Part shown: one piece after another, positions 31,081 to 39,861 of the stretch | How the letters are laid out: every line of letters begins with the position of its first letter | Position numbering within the stretch: the stretch's first letter is position 1 | Assembly (NCBI RefSeq): GCF_900188005.1 | Contig: NZ_FZNR01000001.1 | Coordinates: 744,001 to 808,000 of the forward strand | Direction of reading: 5' to 3' | DNA: 64,000 nucleotides | Origin: Actinoplanes regularis | Lineage (GTDB): Bacteria > Actinomycetota > Actinomycetes > Mycobacteriales > Micromonosporaceae | The notes under the pieces: generated by a model | What the model was told of the DNA's origin: nothing | Databases searched by the model: none | What the model saw: only the letters and a program-made list of their open reading frames with translations | Position numbers and translations under genes: made by a program

Positions 31081-31953
31081 CTATCGGCGGCGGGCGGTCG
31101 CGAAGCGGGGGCGGCCGGTGAAATCGTCGTGGGCGGTCACCTCGGTGAACCGGCCGTCGGCGCGGAGCAGGTCGGGTACCGCGGCGCCGTGCACGTCGTC
31201 GTGCTCGATCCCGACCCATCCGCCCGGTTTGAGCAGGGCCGCGGCGTTCCCGATGACGGGCCGGATCACGCAGAGCCCGTCTGCGCCGCCGAAGACCGCC
31301 TCAACCGGGTCGTGATCGGACACCTCGGGCGGGACGGGGGTGCCGTCGGGGACGTACGGCGGGTTGCAGAGCAGCACGTCCACCTGCCCGCGCAGGCCGG
31401 CCAGCAGCTCCGGATCGGTCACGTCACCCTCGACGACCTCCAGCCGCTCGTAGCCGGCGGCGTTGCGCCGCAGCCACGGCAGCGCGGCCGGCGAACGCTC
31501 CACCGCGATCACCCGGCCGGCCTTCGACTCGTCGGCGACCGACACCGCGATCGCCCCGCTCCCGCTGCACAGGTCGACCACGGTCGCGCCGGGCACGGTC
31601 CGCTCGATACCCCAGCCGGCCAGCAGCTCCGTCTCCGGGCGCGGCACGAAGACCCCGTCGCCGACCGCGAGTTCCACATGACGGAACGCGGCGGTGCCAA
31701 CCAGGTGCTGCAACGGGATCCGCCGGGCCCGCTCGGCGACCAGCGCGCGGAACCGGTCCAGCTCGGCGGCGCGGATCGTGTCGACCAGGATCAGACGGCT
31801 CCGGGGCACGTCCAGCACGTACGCGGCGAGCAGCTCGGCGTCGACCCGCGGCGAGGACACACCGGACGCGGAGAGTTCGGCGGTCGCCGATGCCAACTCG
31901 GGTGCCAGCCGGGTCCGATCCGGCCGGTCTCGGGGGTGTTCGTCACGCGCCAT
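31081..31953 (-). CDS. prmC: Peptide chain release factor N5-glutamine methyltransferase
   Basis: This 290-aa SAM-dependent enzyme methylates the Gln of the GGQ motif in RF1/RF2. The N-terminal helical recognition domain (about 1-90) is followed by the methyltransferase fold with VVDLCSGSGAIAVSVA (SAM site) and the active-site motif NPPYVP. ATG 31953 gives the normal length. Its usual neighbour prfA is present but 4.3 kb upstream, with three plus-strand genes in between. Confidence 0.94.
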   Translation of the reverse strand: MARDEHPRDRPDRTRLAPELASATAELSASGVSSPRVDAELLAAYVLDVPRSRLILVDTIRAAELDRFRALVAERARRIPLQHLVGTAAFRHVELAVGDGVFVPRPETELLAGWGIERTVPGATVVDLCSGSGAIAVSVADESKAGRVIAVERSPAALPWLRRNAAGYERLEVVEGDVTDPELLAGLRGQVDVLLCNPPYVPDGTPVPPEVSDHDPVEAVFGGADGLCVIRPVIGNAAALLKPGGWVGIEHDDVHGAAVPDLLRADGRFTEVTAHDDFTGRPRFATARRR

Positions 31954-32035
31954 CACGGCATAATCATGAGACGTCGCGCACGCTGAGGATCGGCCGGGTC
32001 GCCCAGCGCGGCGCCGAGGTCGTGGGAGGCGCCTG

Positions 32036-33532
32036 GTGGGTTGGTTGGACCAGCTCGCGGAACATGTCGAGGATCTCCGCCGGGCCGGAGATCTGCAGCA
32101 GAACGGCCGCTCGGCGCAGGCCCTGCCGATCCTGGACGCCGTGCTGGCCACGAGCACCGATCCCACCGCCCGGGCGTACGCGCTGATCCAACGCTTCGGC
32201 GCACTGATCAACCTGGGCCGGGTGGCCGAGCTGGCCGCCGCGATGGCGGCCGCCGCCGAGGCGGTCCGCGAGGTGCCGGACCCCTACCTGCGCGGCCAGA
32301 TGCACGCCTTCGCCGCGCTCGGCGCCCACCTGCAGAGCAATCTGGACCGTGGGGTGACCCACCTGGTGCAGGCGTCCCGCGCTCTCGCGGCGGTGCCGGA
32401 GCACGACCAGGAGACCGCCTGGGGCTGGCACGACCTCGCGATGGCGTATTCGTACCTGGGGTTTCACGGCCAGGCGCTGACCGCGATCGAACAGGCCCGG
32501 GAGGTCGGCGCCAGCGCCGGCCTGACCCCGGAGGTGTTCGCGGCGCCCGGCATCCGGCTGCGCAACGCGGTCTCCCTCGACCACCAGGGCGACACCGACG
32601 GCTGCCTGCGGGTGCTGCGCGACATCGACGCCGAGCTCTCCCGGTACGTCGCCACCGACCAGCTGCGTCCGGGCAGCCGAGCCGTCTACGGGTACGCCCT
32701 CGCCCGCCGCGCCGCCCTGGGCGAGCCCACCGAGGAGGGCGCGGCCAAGTGGCTGACCGGCGGCGGCGACAGCGTGCGCACCCGTGACCTGCGGCATCTC
32801 GGATCGGTCTGCCTGACCATCGCGAGCGGCAAGCCGGAGCGGGCACTGACCATGTTGGAGGCGATCCCGGTCTCCGCCGAGGTGCTCGGGGCCCCGGAAC
32901 CCGCCCGGTTGCGCAGCATCTGCCACGCCAGCGCCGGTGACCACGCCGCCGCGCACGCCGCCGACCGGTACGCGTTCCGCCTCGCCGCCCAGCGCATCGA
33001 CCGGCTGCGGGACGGCTACCTGGACGGCGTCGCGGCCCGGCTGGACGCCCAGGAGACCCAGCGCGACCCGCACCGCTACGGCGACGAGACCCTGACCGAC
33101 CCACTCACCGGCCTGCCCAACCGCCGCCAGTTGGAACACTACGTGGACGCCCTGCTGGCCCGCGGCGAGCGCGCCGCGGTCGGGGTCTGCGACATCGTCG
33201 GCTTCACCACGGTCAACATGCGGCACGGCCGGCACTGCGGCGACCTGGTGCTGCAACGGATCGCCGGGGTGCTGGCCCGGGTGATGCGCCGGGGCGACTT
33301 CGTGGCCCGGTTCGCCGGCGACGAGTTCGTCCTGGTCCTGCCGGGTGCCGGCCCGCACCACGCGGCCGAGGTGGCCCGGCGGATCAGCGCCGCGGCCGCG
33401 GCGGAGAACTGGCAGGTCCTGGTCCCGGGCACGCCGATCGGACTGGCCGCCGGCTGGTCCGAGATCGGCACCAACGGCCGCGGGCTGAGTCCCGCCCTGG
33501 CCGCCGCGGCGGCCAGCCGCAAACCGACCTGA
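32036..33532 (+). CDS. TPR-repeat protein with variant GGDEF domain
   Basis: This 498-aa soluble protein has about 330 residues of TPR-like helical repeats (e.g. ALPILDAVLATSTDPTARAY, WHDLAMAYSYLGFHGQALTA) and then a GGDEF domain opening DPLTGLPNRR. The catalytic site reads AGDEF (residues 427-431) and the first metal site is CDIVGFTTVN. The usual C-terminal A-D-x-A-L-Y-x-A-K helix is missing; the protein ends SPALAAAAASRKPT. It may be a weak cyclase, a c-di-GMP/GTP sensor or inactive. GTG start with GGGAGGC ahead. It lies on the opposite strand between prmC and prfA. Confidence 0.88.
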   Translation: MGWLDQLAEHVEDLRRAGDLQQNGRSAQALPILDAVLATSTDPTARAYALIQRFGALINLGRVAELAAAMAAAAEAVREVPDPYLRGQMHAFAALGAHLQSNLDRGVTHLVQASRALAAVPEHDQETAWGWHDLAMAYSYLGFHGQALTAIEQAREVGASAGLTPEVFAAPGIRLRNAVSLDHQGDTDGCLRVLRDIDAELSRYVATDQLRPGSRAVYGYALARRAALGEPTEEGAAKWLTGGGDSVRTRDLRHLGSVCLTIASGKPERALTMLEAIPVSAEVLGAPEPARLRSICHASAGDHAAAHAADRYAFRLAAQRIDRLRDGYLDGVAARLDAQETQRDPHRYGDETLTDPLTGLPNRRQLEHYVDALLARGERAAVGVCDIVGFTTVNMRHGRHCGDLVLQRIAGVLARVMRRGDFVARFAGDEFVLVLPGAGPHHAAEVARRISAAAAAENWQVLVPGTPIGLAAGWSEIGTNGRGLSPALAAAAASRKPT

Positions 33533-33624
33533 CCCGGGCCGTCCGCGGTTCCCGTCCACCGGCGCCTCGGCCGCATCGCGTTGACCGGCCACCACCGGCG
33601 GGCGCCGCATAGGATCGCGGCACC

Positions 33625-34938
33625 ATGGCCATCATCGAACTGGGCGACGTCAGCGCGCCGGACTTCGTGGAAGAGCCCGCCACGGCGGCGCGCCCGCTGT
33701 CCCGCCGCGGGCTGTCCCGGCTCGTCGCCGCCGCCCTCGCCCTGCTGTGCACGGCCGCCCTGACCGGCTCGGGGCGGCCCGCCCCGCCCGCTCTCACCGA
33801 GAGCTGGTCGGTACAGATCGGGTCGGACGCCTACCCGTTCCCGTTCGGCGACCTCATGCTGATCAACCAGGACAGGCCCGGCAGCAACCTCGGGACCACC
33901 GCCTACGACCTGGCCACCGGAGCGAAACGGTGGACAGCCGAGGGCGGGACCGGGCCACTCGCCGGCTGGCTGAACCCGGACCTGGAGAGCAACCAGCTCT
34001 ACAGCCCCGAGCACAGCCGTACGGTCCAGCAGTCCGACTTCACGAACGTCTTCGGCATCGACACCAAGGCGGTGGACGGCGACACCGGAGCGGTGCTCTG
34101 GCGGCACACCGGGGACCAAATGGCCGCGACGACCGAGCAGGTGCTGCTCGGCGACCGGGACGAGCTCGGCCGGGTCACCCGGCTGTACCTGGTCCGGGCC
34201 CGGGACGGCGCGCCGATCTGGGACCGCGTGATCGCCCCCGCCCTGAACGTCGCGGTCTCCGACGGCCCGGCGGACTCGACCCGGATCGTCTACGGCGCGG
34301 AGGCCGGCACGCTGACCACCCTGCGGTACACGGACGGGGTCCCGCTCGCCACCCGCCGCGTGACCCCGCCGACCTTGCTGAACTGGCTTCCCCAGATGGT
34401 GAACGGACAGTTCTTCGACGTCCGTGGCGGGGTGCCGGAGCGAACGGTGACCGTGTACCAGACCGACACCCTGACCGAGTTGTGGCGGTACGACACGTCG
34501 GGCGACCTGTACGTGCAGGATTGCGGCCCGGTGCTCTGTTTCGGCGAGGGGTTCCTCATCACCGGGGTCGACCCGGCGACCGGGGCCCGGCGGTGGCAGC
34601 TGCCGGGCAACGGTGTCACCCCGATCGCGGGCGGCCGCCTGCTGATCGGCAGCCCGGAGAGGCAGGACGAACAGAGCCTGGTGGACGCGTCGACCGGGCG
34701 GGTGATCCGCGCCGCGCCGGACGACAGCACGATCCTGGCCCTGGACGACGGCGACCTGCTGGCGCTGCGGAACACGCGGACCGCGCCGTACCGGGTGGCG
34801 GTCTCCCTCTGGGACCCGGCGACCGGCCGGAGCATCATGCTCGGTGCGGTTCCCGGTCAGGCCGACTCCTGCCAGGTCACCGGCCGTCGCCTGCTCTGCC
34901 AGCGAGCCGGCCGGATCGGCGTCACCGACCTCGGCTGA
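33625..34938 (+). CDS. Membrane-anchored PQQ-like beta-propeller protein, copy 1
   Basis: This 437-aa protein has a short cytoplasmic lead beginning MAIIELGDV, one membrane helix (LVAAALALLCTAALTG, about residues 33-50) and a large extracellular domain. The domain has repeated W-x-x-DxxTG blades (AYDLATGAKRW, AVDGDTGAVLW, GVDPATGARRW), the pattern of PQQ-type propellers. Four conserved Cys (DCGPVLC and CQVTGRRLLC) probably form disulfides outside the cell. No catalytic motif; binding or scaffolding role is possible. The next gene is a close paralogue. Confidence 0.82.
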   Translation: MAIIELGDVSAPDFVEEPATAARPLSRRGLSRLVAAALALLCTAALTGSGRPAPPALTESWSVQIGSDAYPFPFGDLMLINQDRPGSNLGTTAYDLATGAKRWTAEGGTGPLAGWLNPDLESNQLYSPEHSRTVQQSDFTNVFGIDTKAVDGDTGAVLWRHTGDQMAATTEQVLLGDRDELGRVTRLYLVRARDGAPIWDRVIAPALNVAVSDGPADSTRIVYGAEAGTLTTLRYTDGVPLATRRVTPPTLLNWLPQMVNGQFFDVRGGVPERTVTVYQTDTLTELWRYDTSGDLYVQDCGPVLCFGEGFLITGVDPATGARRWQLPGNGVTPIAGGRLLIGSPERQDEQSLVDASTGRVIRAAPDDSTILALDDGDLLALRNTRTAPYRVAVSLWDPATGRSIMLGAVPGQADSCQVTGRRLLCQRAGRIGVTDLG

Positions 34939-34988
34939 GCTTCCGGCGGCCACCTCGAGGGACCCTCTCCGATTAGGATCTGCGGACC

Positions 34989-36296
34989 ATGGGCCTCATC
35001 GAACTGGGCGAAGTCAACCCGTCGGACTCCGTGGACGAGCCCGCGGCCGAGACGCGCCCGTTGCCCCGCCCGAAACGGACCAGGATCATCGCCGCCGTCC
35101 TCGCCGCGCTCTGCGCGACCGGCCTGACCGGTGCGGGGCGCCCCGCACCGCCCCTCCTCGCCGAGAGCTGGTCGATGCAGATCGGGCCGGACCACTACCC
35201 GTACCCTTTTCGCGAGGTCCTGCTGATCAGCCAGGGCACGCCCAGCGGCGAGACGATAACCGCGTACGACATGGCTACCGGAAAGGTGCGGTGGACCTCC
35301 GGGCGCGGCACGACGGCCCGCTGGATGAGCCACGACCCGGAGAGCAATCAGCTCTACGTCGCCGGGCAGACCCGCACCGTCGAACGGCCCAGCTCCTCGA
35401 TCTTCTTCGGGACGGACACCACCGCGCTGGACGGCGACACCGGGAGGATGCTCTGGAAGCACTCCGGCGATCAACTGGCCGCGACAGCCGAACAGGTGCT
35501 GCTCGGCGACCGGGACGAGCTCGGCCGGGTCAACCGGCTGTCTCTCGTCCGGGCCCGGGACGGCGCGCCGATCTGGGACCGCTCGATCGGCACCGCCATG
35601 AACGTGGTGGTCTCCGACGGTCCGGCGGACTCTGCCCAGATCATCTACGGCACGGATACCGGCACGCTGACCACCCTGCGGTACTCGGACGGGGTCCCGA
35701 TCGCCACCCGTCATGTGCCCCCGCCGGAGGCCTGGCCTGATTGGAATCCGCAGGTGCTGGACGGACGGTTCTACGACATCCGCCGTGGAACGCGGGGAAC
35801 CACGGTGACCACGTACCGGACGGACACCCTGACCGAACTCTGGCGGTACAACACCTCGAAGGACGTGTACCTGCATGACTGCGGCCCGGCGATCTGCGCC
35901 AGCGACGCGGTCGACTCCGTCGGGATCGACCCGGCGACCGGCGCCGCGCGGTGGGAGCTACCCGGCACCGACTTCGCCCCGATCGGGGACGGTCGCCTGC
36001 TCGTCTCCCACCAGAACACGCCGGAGGGCCAGAGCGTGATCGACGCGTCGACCGCCAGGGTGATCGGCGCCGCTCCGGGCGGCACCACGATCCTGGCCCT
36101 GGACGACGGCGACCTGCTGGCGCTCCGAGGCACCAAAACCGCGCCGTACCGGGTGGCGGTCTCCCGCTGGGACCCGGCGACCGGCCGGATGACCCTGCTC
36201 GGCGCGGTCGCCGGACAGGCCGACCGGTGTCAGGTGAGCGGCCGTCGCCTGATCTGCCAGGGGGCGGACCGGACCGGCGTCACTGACGTCGGTTGA
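34989..36296 (+). CDS. Membrane-anchored PQQ-like beta-propeller protein, copy 2
   Basis: This 435-aa tandem paralogue of the preceding protein keeps the whole layout: lead MGLIELGEV, membrane helix, blades ([33 protein letters not shown]) and the same four Cys ([17 protein letters not shown]). Segments such as [12 protein letters not shown] and [13 protein letters not shown] are identical in both copies, while loops differ strongly. It starts 50 bp after copy 1 and overlaps the end of prfA by 17 bp on the opposite strand. Confidence 0.82.
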   Translation: MGLIELGEVNPSDSVDEPAAETRPLPRPKRTRIIAAVLAALCATGLTGAGRPAPPLLAESWSMQIGPDHYPYPFREVLLISQGTPSGETITAYDMATGKVRWTSGRGTTARWMSHDPESNQLYVAGQTRTVERPSSSIFFGTDTTALDGDTGRMLWKHSGDQLAATAEQVLLGDRDELGRVNRLSLVRARDGAPIWDRSIGTAMNVVVSDGPADSAQIIYGTDTGTLTTLRYSDGVPIATRHVPPPEAWPDWNPQVLDGRFYDIRRGTRGTTVTTYRTDTLTELWRYNTSKDVYLHDCGPAICASDAVDSVGIDPATGAARWELPGTDFAPIGDGRLLVSHQNTPEGQSVIDASTARVIGAAPGGTTILALDDGDLLALRGTKTAPYRVAVSRWDPATGRMTLLGAVAGQADRCQVSGRRLICQGADRTGVTDVG

Positions 36297-37371
36297 GCTC
36301 CGTGTCCCCAGCCAGGCGGGCCGCCCGGTCGGCCTCGGCCAGCGCGTCCAGCACCCCGTCCAGCTCACCGCCGAGCACCAGGTCCAGGTTGTACGCGGTG
36401 TAGCCGATCCGGTGGTCGGTGATCCGGTTCTGCGGGAAGTTGTACGTACGGACGCGCTCCGAGCGGTCTACCGTACGCACCTGGGCCTTGCGCGAGTCGG
36501 ACGCCGCGGCGTTCGCCGCCTCCTGGGCCGCCACCAGCAGCCGGGACCGCAGAATGCGCATCGCCGACTCCTTGTTCTGCAGCTGGCTCTTCTCGTTCTG
36601 GCAGCTCACCACGGTGCCGGTGGGCAGGTGGGTGATCCGCACGGCGGAGTCGGTGGTGTTGACGGACTGGCCGCCCGGGCCGGACGAGCGGTACACGTCG
36701 ATCCGCAGGTCACCCGGCTCGATCTGGACGTCGACCTCCTCGGCCTCGGGCAGCACCAGCACGCCCGCCGCCGAGGTGTGGATCCGGCCCTGCGACTCGG
36801 TGACCGGGACCCGCTGCACCCGGTGCACGCCGCCCTCCCACTTCATCCGGGACCAGACGCCGTTGCCGCCCTCGGGCACGCCCTTGGTCTTCACCGCGAC
36901 CGAGATGTCCTTGACCCCGCCGAGGTCCGACTCCTGCGAGTCGATCACCTCGATCACCCAGCCGCGGCGCTCCGCGTACCGCGTGTACATGCGCAGCAGG
37001 TCACCGGCGAAGAGCGCGGACTCCTGGCCGCCCTCACCCGCCTTGATCTCGATGATCACGTCCTTGGCGTCGCTGGGGTCGCGCGGGATGAGCATCTCGC
37101 CGAGCTTCGCCTCCAGCGCGGGGAGGGTGGCGGCGACCGCCTCGACCTCACCGGCGAACGCCGGGTCCTCGGCGGCCAGCTCCTTGGCGGCGACCAGATC
37201 CTCGCGGGCCGCCTCCAGCTCAGCGTTCGCCGCGTAGAGCGGCGCCAGCTCGGCGAAGCGCCGGCCGACCCGGCGGACCAGCGCCTGGTCGGCGTGGATC
37301 GACGGATCCTCCATCCGCTTCTCCAGATCCGCGTACTCGGCGAGAAGCATGCTCAAACGGTCGTTGCTCAT
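36280..37371 (-). CDS. prfA: Peptide chain release factor 1
   Basis: This 363-aa factor ends translation at UAA/UAG. The tripeptide anticodon is in [14 protein letters not shown] (PVT, the RF1 P-x-T type), and the peptidyl-tRNA hydrolysis motif GGQ in [17 protein letters not shown]. Full length. It is separated from rpmE by a hairpin. Its C-terminal codons overlap the beta-propeller gene on the other strand. Confidence 0.97.
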   Translation of the reverse strand: MSNDRLSMLLAEYADLEKRMEDPSIHADQALVRRVGRRFAELAPLYAANAELEAAREDLVAAKELAAEDPAFAGEVEAVAATLPALEAKLGEMLIPRDPSDAKDVIIEIKAGEGGQESALFAGDLLRMYTRYAERRGWVIEVIDSQESDLGGVKDISVAVKTKGVPEGGNGVWSRMKWEGGVHRVQRVPVTESQGRIHTSAAGVLVLPEAEEVDVQIEPGDLRIDVYRSSGPGGQSVNTTDSAVRITHLPTGTVVSCQNEKSQLQNKESAMRILRSRLLVAAQEAANAAASDSRKAQVRTVDRSERVRTYNFPQNRITDHRIGYTAYNLDLVLGGELDGVLDALAEADRAARLAGDTELNRRQ

Positions 37372-37411
37372 CGAATTCTCCCAAGGCGTCGCGGAAACGG
37401 ACCCACACGCG

Positions 37412-37449
37412 AACGGCGCCCGCCCCGGTTTCCCGGGACGGGCGCCGTT
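37412..37449 (-). terminator. Terminator or attenuator between rpmE and prfA
   Basis: A 17-bp stem (37412-37428 with 37433-37449, one mismatch) and a 4-nt loop lie 7 bp after the rpmE stop. There is no T tract, so it may be partial, letting some transcription continue into prfA. Confidence 0.7.
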
Positions 37450-37456
37450 GAAGCGG

Positions 37457-37681
37457 TTACTTCTTCTTCGCGGCAGTCACCTTGGCGTACTTCGCCTGGA
37501 ACTTCGCGACCCGGCCCGCGGTGTCGAGGACGCGCTGCTTGCCGGTGTAGAACGGGTGGCAGGCGCTGCAGGTCTCGACGCGGATCTCGTCGCCCTTGGC
37601 GGTGCTACGGGTGGTGAAGCTGCTGCCGCAGGAGCAGATGACCTCGGTGGTCGTGTACTCCGGGTGAATGCCGCTCTTCAT
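37457..37681 (-). CDS. rpmE: 50S ribosomal protein L31, zinc-binding form
   Basis: This 74-aa protein has MKSGIHPEY at the N-terminus, and Cys ligands in CSCGSSF and [13 protein letters not shown]. These make it the C+ (zinc) L31; the zinc-free paralogue used under starvation would be elsewhere. A Lys-rich end (AAKKK) contacts rRNA. I chose ATG 37681; upstream in-frame codons do not fit the family. It is divergent from the RNA-ligase operon. Confidence 0.97.
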   Translation of the reverse strand: MKSGIHPEYTTTEVICSCGSSFTTRSTAKGDEIRVETCSACHPFYTGKQRVLDTAGRVAKFQAKYAKVTAAKKK

Positions 37682-37851
37682 GTCTTCTCGGTCCCTCTCG
37701 ATGATGCAGGTCGCCGGGTCGCCCTGGGCTGAGTCGAGCCTGTGCTGACTCAAAGGCGTGAACCGGAACCCTTACTGGCCGATGTACCAGTCTGCCATGC
37801 CTCCCGTACCGGCCGGAAATCAGGAGGTGCAACTGGTTTCGTGGTCGATAA

Positions 37852-37883
37852 CGTGAGCGCCCCTCCGGGAATTCCCGCTCACG
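37852..37883 (+). promoter_or_regulatory. Inverted repeat upstream of the RNA-repair operon
   Basis: CGTGAGCG (37852-37859) and CGCTCACG (37876-37883) form perfect 8-bp arms. The right arm overlaps a 12-bp palindrome CGGGAATTCCCG (37866-37877). The element ends 13 bp before the ligase ATG, next to AAAGG as ribosome-binding site. It could be an operator or an mRNA hairpin controlling the operon. No regulator gene is adjacent. Confidence 0.5.
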
Positions 37884-37896
37884 AAAGGCACCCCCC

Positions 37897-38967
37897 ATGA
37901 CGCTGCTCCACGACGTCTTCGATCCGGTCGAACTGACCAGCGCGGTCGAGAACGGACTGATCCGGACGCAGCGTCATCCCCGCCTGCCGTTCACCATCTA
38001 CAACTACACCGAGGCCTGTCAGTACTCCGGCGCCTGGTCGCCGGTCACCCTCGCCTGCCGGGGCCTGATCGTGGACGGGTCGGGGAAGGTCGTCGCCCGT
38101 CCGCTGAGCAAGTTCTTCAACCACACGGAGTCGCAGGCACCGGTCCTGGACCCCGTCGCGAAGGTGACGGTCACCGACAAGGCGGACGGGAGTCTCGGCA
38201 TCCTCTATCACGACGGCTCCGGCTTCGCCGTTGCCACGCGCGGGTCCTTCGCCTCCGAGCAGGCGGTGCACGCGACGGAGATACTGCGTACGCGGTACGC
38301 GTCGTTCGTCCCGCCCGAGGGCCTGACCGTGCTCGTCGAGATCATCTACCCGGACAACCGGATCGTTGTGGATTATCAGGGCCTCGACGACCTGGTGCTG
38401 CTCGGTGCGGTGGAGATCGCGACCGGGCGTTCGCACGGCCCGTCGGCGGTGCCGGACTGGCCGGGGCCGGTGGTCGAGACGTTCGGGTACGCGACGCTGG
38501 CCGAGGCGCTCGCGGCCTCCCCACGCGACGGCAAGGAGGGGCTGGTCGTGCACTTCACCGAGGCCGATCAGCGCGTGAAGATCAAATACGCGGATTACGT
38601 ACGGCTGCACCGCCTGGTGACGGGACTCACCCCACGTACCGTGTGGGACCTCCTCGCCCACGGCGAAAGCCTGGACGCCCTGCTGGAGCCGCTCCCGGAC
38701 GAATTCCACGTCTGGGCCCGTGGCATCGCCGCGGAGCTGACCGCCGCGGTCGACGCGCGCGCCGCGGCGATCGAGACGGCCTACGCCGAGATCATCGCCG
38801 GGCTGCCCGCGGGGTTCAGCCGCAAGGAGTTCGCGCTCGCCGCCGTGCGCGGCCCGTACCGCGCTGAGCTGTTCCAGCGCCTGGACGGCCATGATTACCG
38901 TCCTGGTCTGTGGCAGCGGGTCCGGCCGTCGGGAGACAAGCCGGCCGGTGAGGGAGCCGAGGAATGA
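37897..38967 (+). CDS. T4 Rnl1-like RNA ligase
   Basis: This 356-aa protein resembles T4 RNA ligase 1, which seals 3'-OH/5'-phosphate RNA ends such as broken tRNA anticodon loops. Motifs in order: CRGLIVD (Arg55), SKFFNHTES (residues 71-79), nucleotidyl-transfer motif I TDKADGSLG with Lys95 as the adenylated residue, motif III VLVEIIYPDNRIVVDY, motif IV KEGLVVHF (213-220) and motif V VKIKYADY (Lys228, Lys230). The spacing from Arg55 to Lys95 is close to Arg54/Lys99 in T4. A helical C-terminal domain of about 110 residues follows. Its stop overlaps the kinase start by 4 bp. Confidence 0.92.
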   Translation: MTLLHDVFDPVELTSAVENGLIRTQRHPRLPFTIYNYTEACQYSGAWSPVTLACRGLIVDGSGKVVARPLSKFFNHTESQAPVLDPVAKVTVTDKADGSLGILYHDGSGFAVATRGSFASEQAVHATEILRTRYASFVPPEGLTVLVEIIYPDNRIVVDYQGLDDLVLLGAVEIATGRSHGPSAVPDWPGPVVETFGYATLAEALAASPRDGKEGLVVHFTEADQRVKIKYADYVRLHRLVTGLTPRTVWDLLAHGESLDALLEPLPDEFHVWARGIAAELTAAVDARAAAIETAYAEIIAGLPAGFSRKEFALAAVRGPYRAELFQRLDGHDYRPGLWQRVRPSGDKPAGEGAEE

Positions 38968-39860
38968 CACGACTGTTGATCACGCGGGGCCTGCCCGCGT
39001 CGGGGAAGACCACGTTCGCGCGCAAGCTGCAGCCGGGCGTGGTCCGGGTCAACCGCGACGACCTGCGGCGGATGCTGCACGGGCAGCGGCTCTTCACGCA
39101 GTGGGCCGAGGGACAGGTGACGCACGCACAACGGGCCGCGGTCGAGGCGCTGCTGCGGGTGCGCGCGAGCGTGATCGTCGACGACACCAACCTGCGGGCC
39201 AAGACGGTGCGGGAGTGGGCCGAGATGGCGGCCCGGTTCGGCGCGTCGTTCGAGGTGCACGACTTCACCGACGTCCCGCTCGAGGAGTGCCTCCGGCGGG
39301 ACGCCGACCGGCCGGAGGACGACCGGGTGGGCGAGGACGCGATCCGCCGGATGCACGGGCGTTATCTGGCCGGGAGGAACCTGCCGCTGCCGGTGCCGTT
39401 CGTCGACCCGGGCGGTCCCGGCGTGGTCTACGAGGCCGATCCCGAGCTGCCGCCGGTGGTTCTGGTCGACATCGACGGGACGGTCGCGCTGATGGCCGGG
39501 CGGAGTCCGTACGACTGGAGCCGGGTCGGCGAGGATCTGCCGAATCCCGCGGTGATCGCGGCGGTCCGGGCGATGCACGCGGCGGGGCACGCCGTCGTCT
39601 TCTGCTCCGGGCGTGACGAGGGGTGCCGCGCGGAGACCGAGGCGTGGCTGGAGCTGTTCGTGGGCGTGCCCTACGAGGCGTTGTTCATGCGTCCGGCCGG
39701 GGACAGCCGGAAGGACTCGATCGTCAAGCGGGAGATCTTCGATCAGGAGATCCGGGAGCGCTGGCGGGTCGTAGGGGTGTTCGACGACCGTCAGCAGGTG
39801 GTACGTATGTGGCGTGCGCTCGGCCTGACCGTGTTCCAGGTGGCGGAGGGGGACTTCTGA
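38964..39860 (+). CDS. pnkp: T4 Pnkp-like polynucleotide 5'-kinase / 3'-phosphatase
   Basis: This 298-aa protein is collinear with T4 polynucleotide kinase-phosphatase. The kinase domain has P-loop GLPASGKTTF with Lys15 (the same position as in T4), NRDD at 30-33 (catalytic Asp) and VDDTNLR. The phosphatase domain has the DxD motif VDIDGT (Asp169, Asp171), SGR (215-217), SRKD (Lys250) and FDDRQQVV. The end, FQVAEGDF, nearly matches T4. It converts 2',3'-cyclic-phosphate/5'-OH ends left by ribotoxins into ligatable ends. It lies between two ligase genes, overlapping the first and 1 bp from the second. Confidence 0.94.
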   Translation: MTRLLITRGLPASGKTTFARKLQPGVVRVNRDDLRRMLHGQRLFTQWAEGQVTHAQRAAVEALLRVRASVIVDDTNLRAKTVREWAEMAARFGASFEVHDFTDVPLEECLRRDADRPEDDRVGEDAIRRMHGRYLAGRNLPLPVPFVDPGGPGVVYEADPELPPVVLVDIDGTVALMAGRSPYDWSRVGEDLPNPAVIAAVRAMHAAGHAVVFCSGRDEGCRAETEAWLELFVGVPYEALFMRPAGDSRKDSIVKREIFDQEIRERWRVVGVFDDRQQVVRMWRALGLTVFQVAEGDF

Positions 39861-39861
39861 G

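Noticed and set aside
37682-37896. Anticodon nuclease or toxin gene next to the RNA-repair operon
   Set aside because: The gap to rpmE is too short and no open frame resembles PrrC or a ribotoxin.
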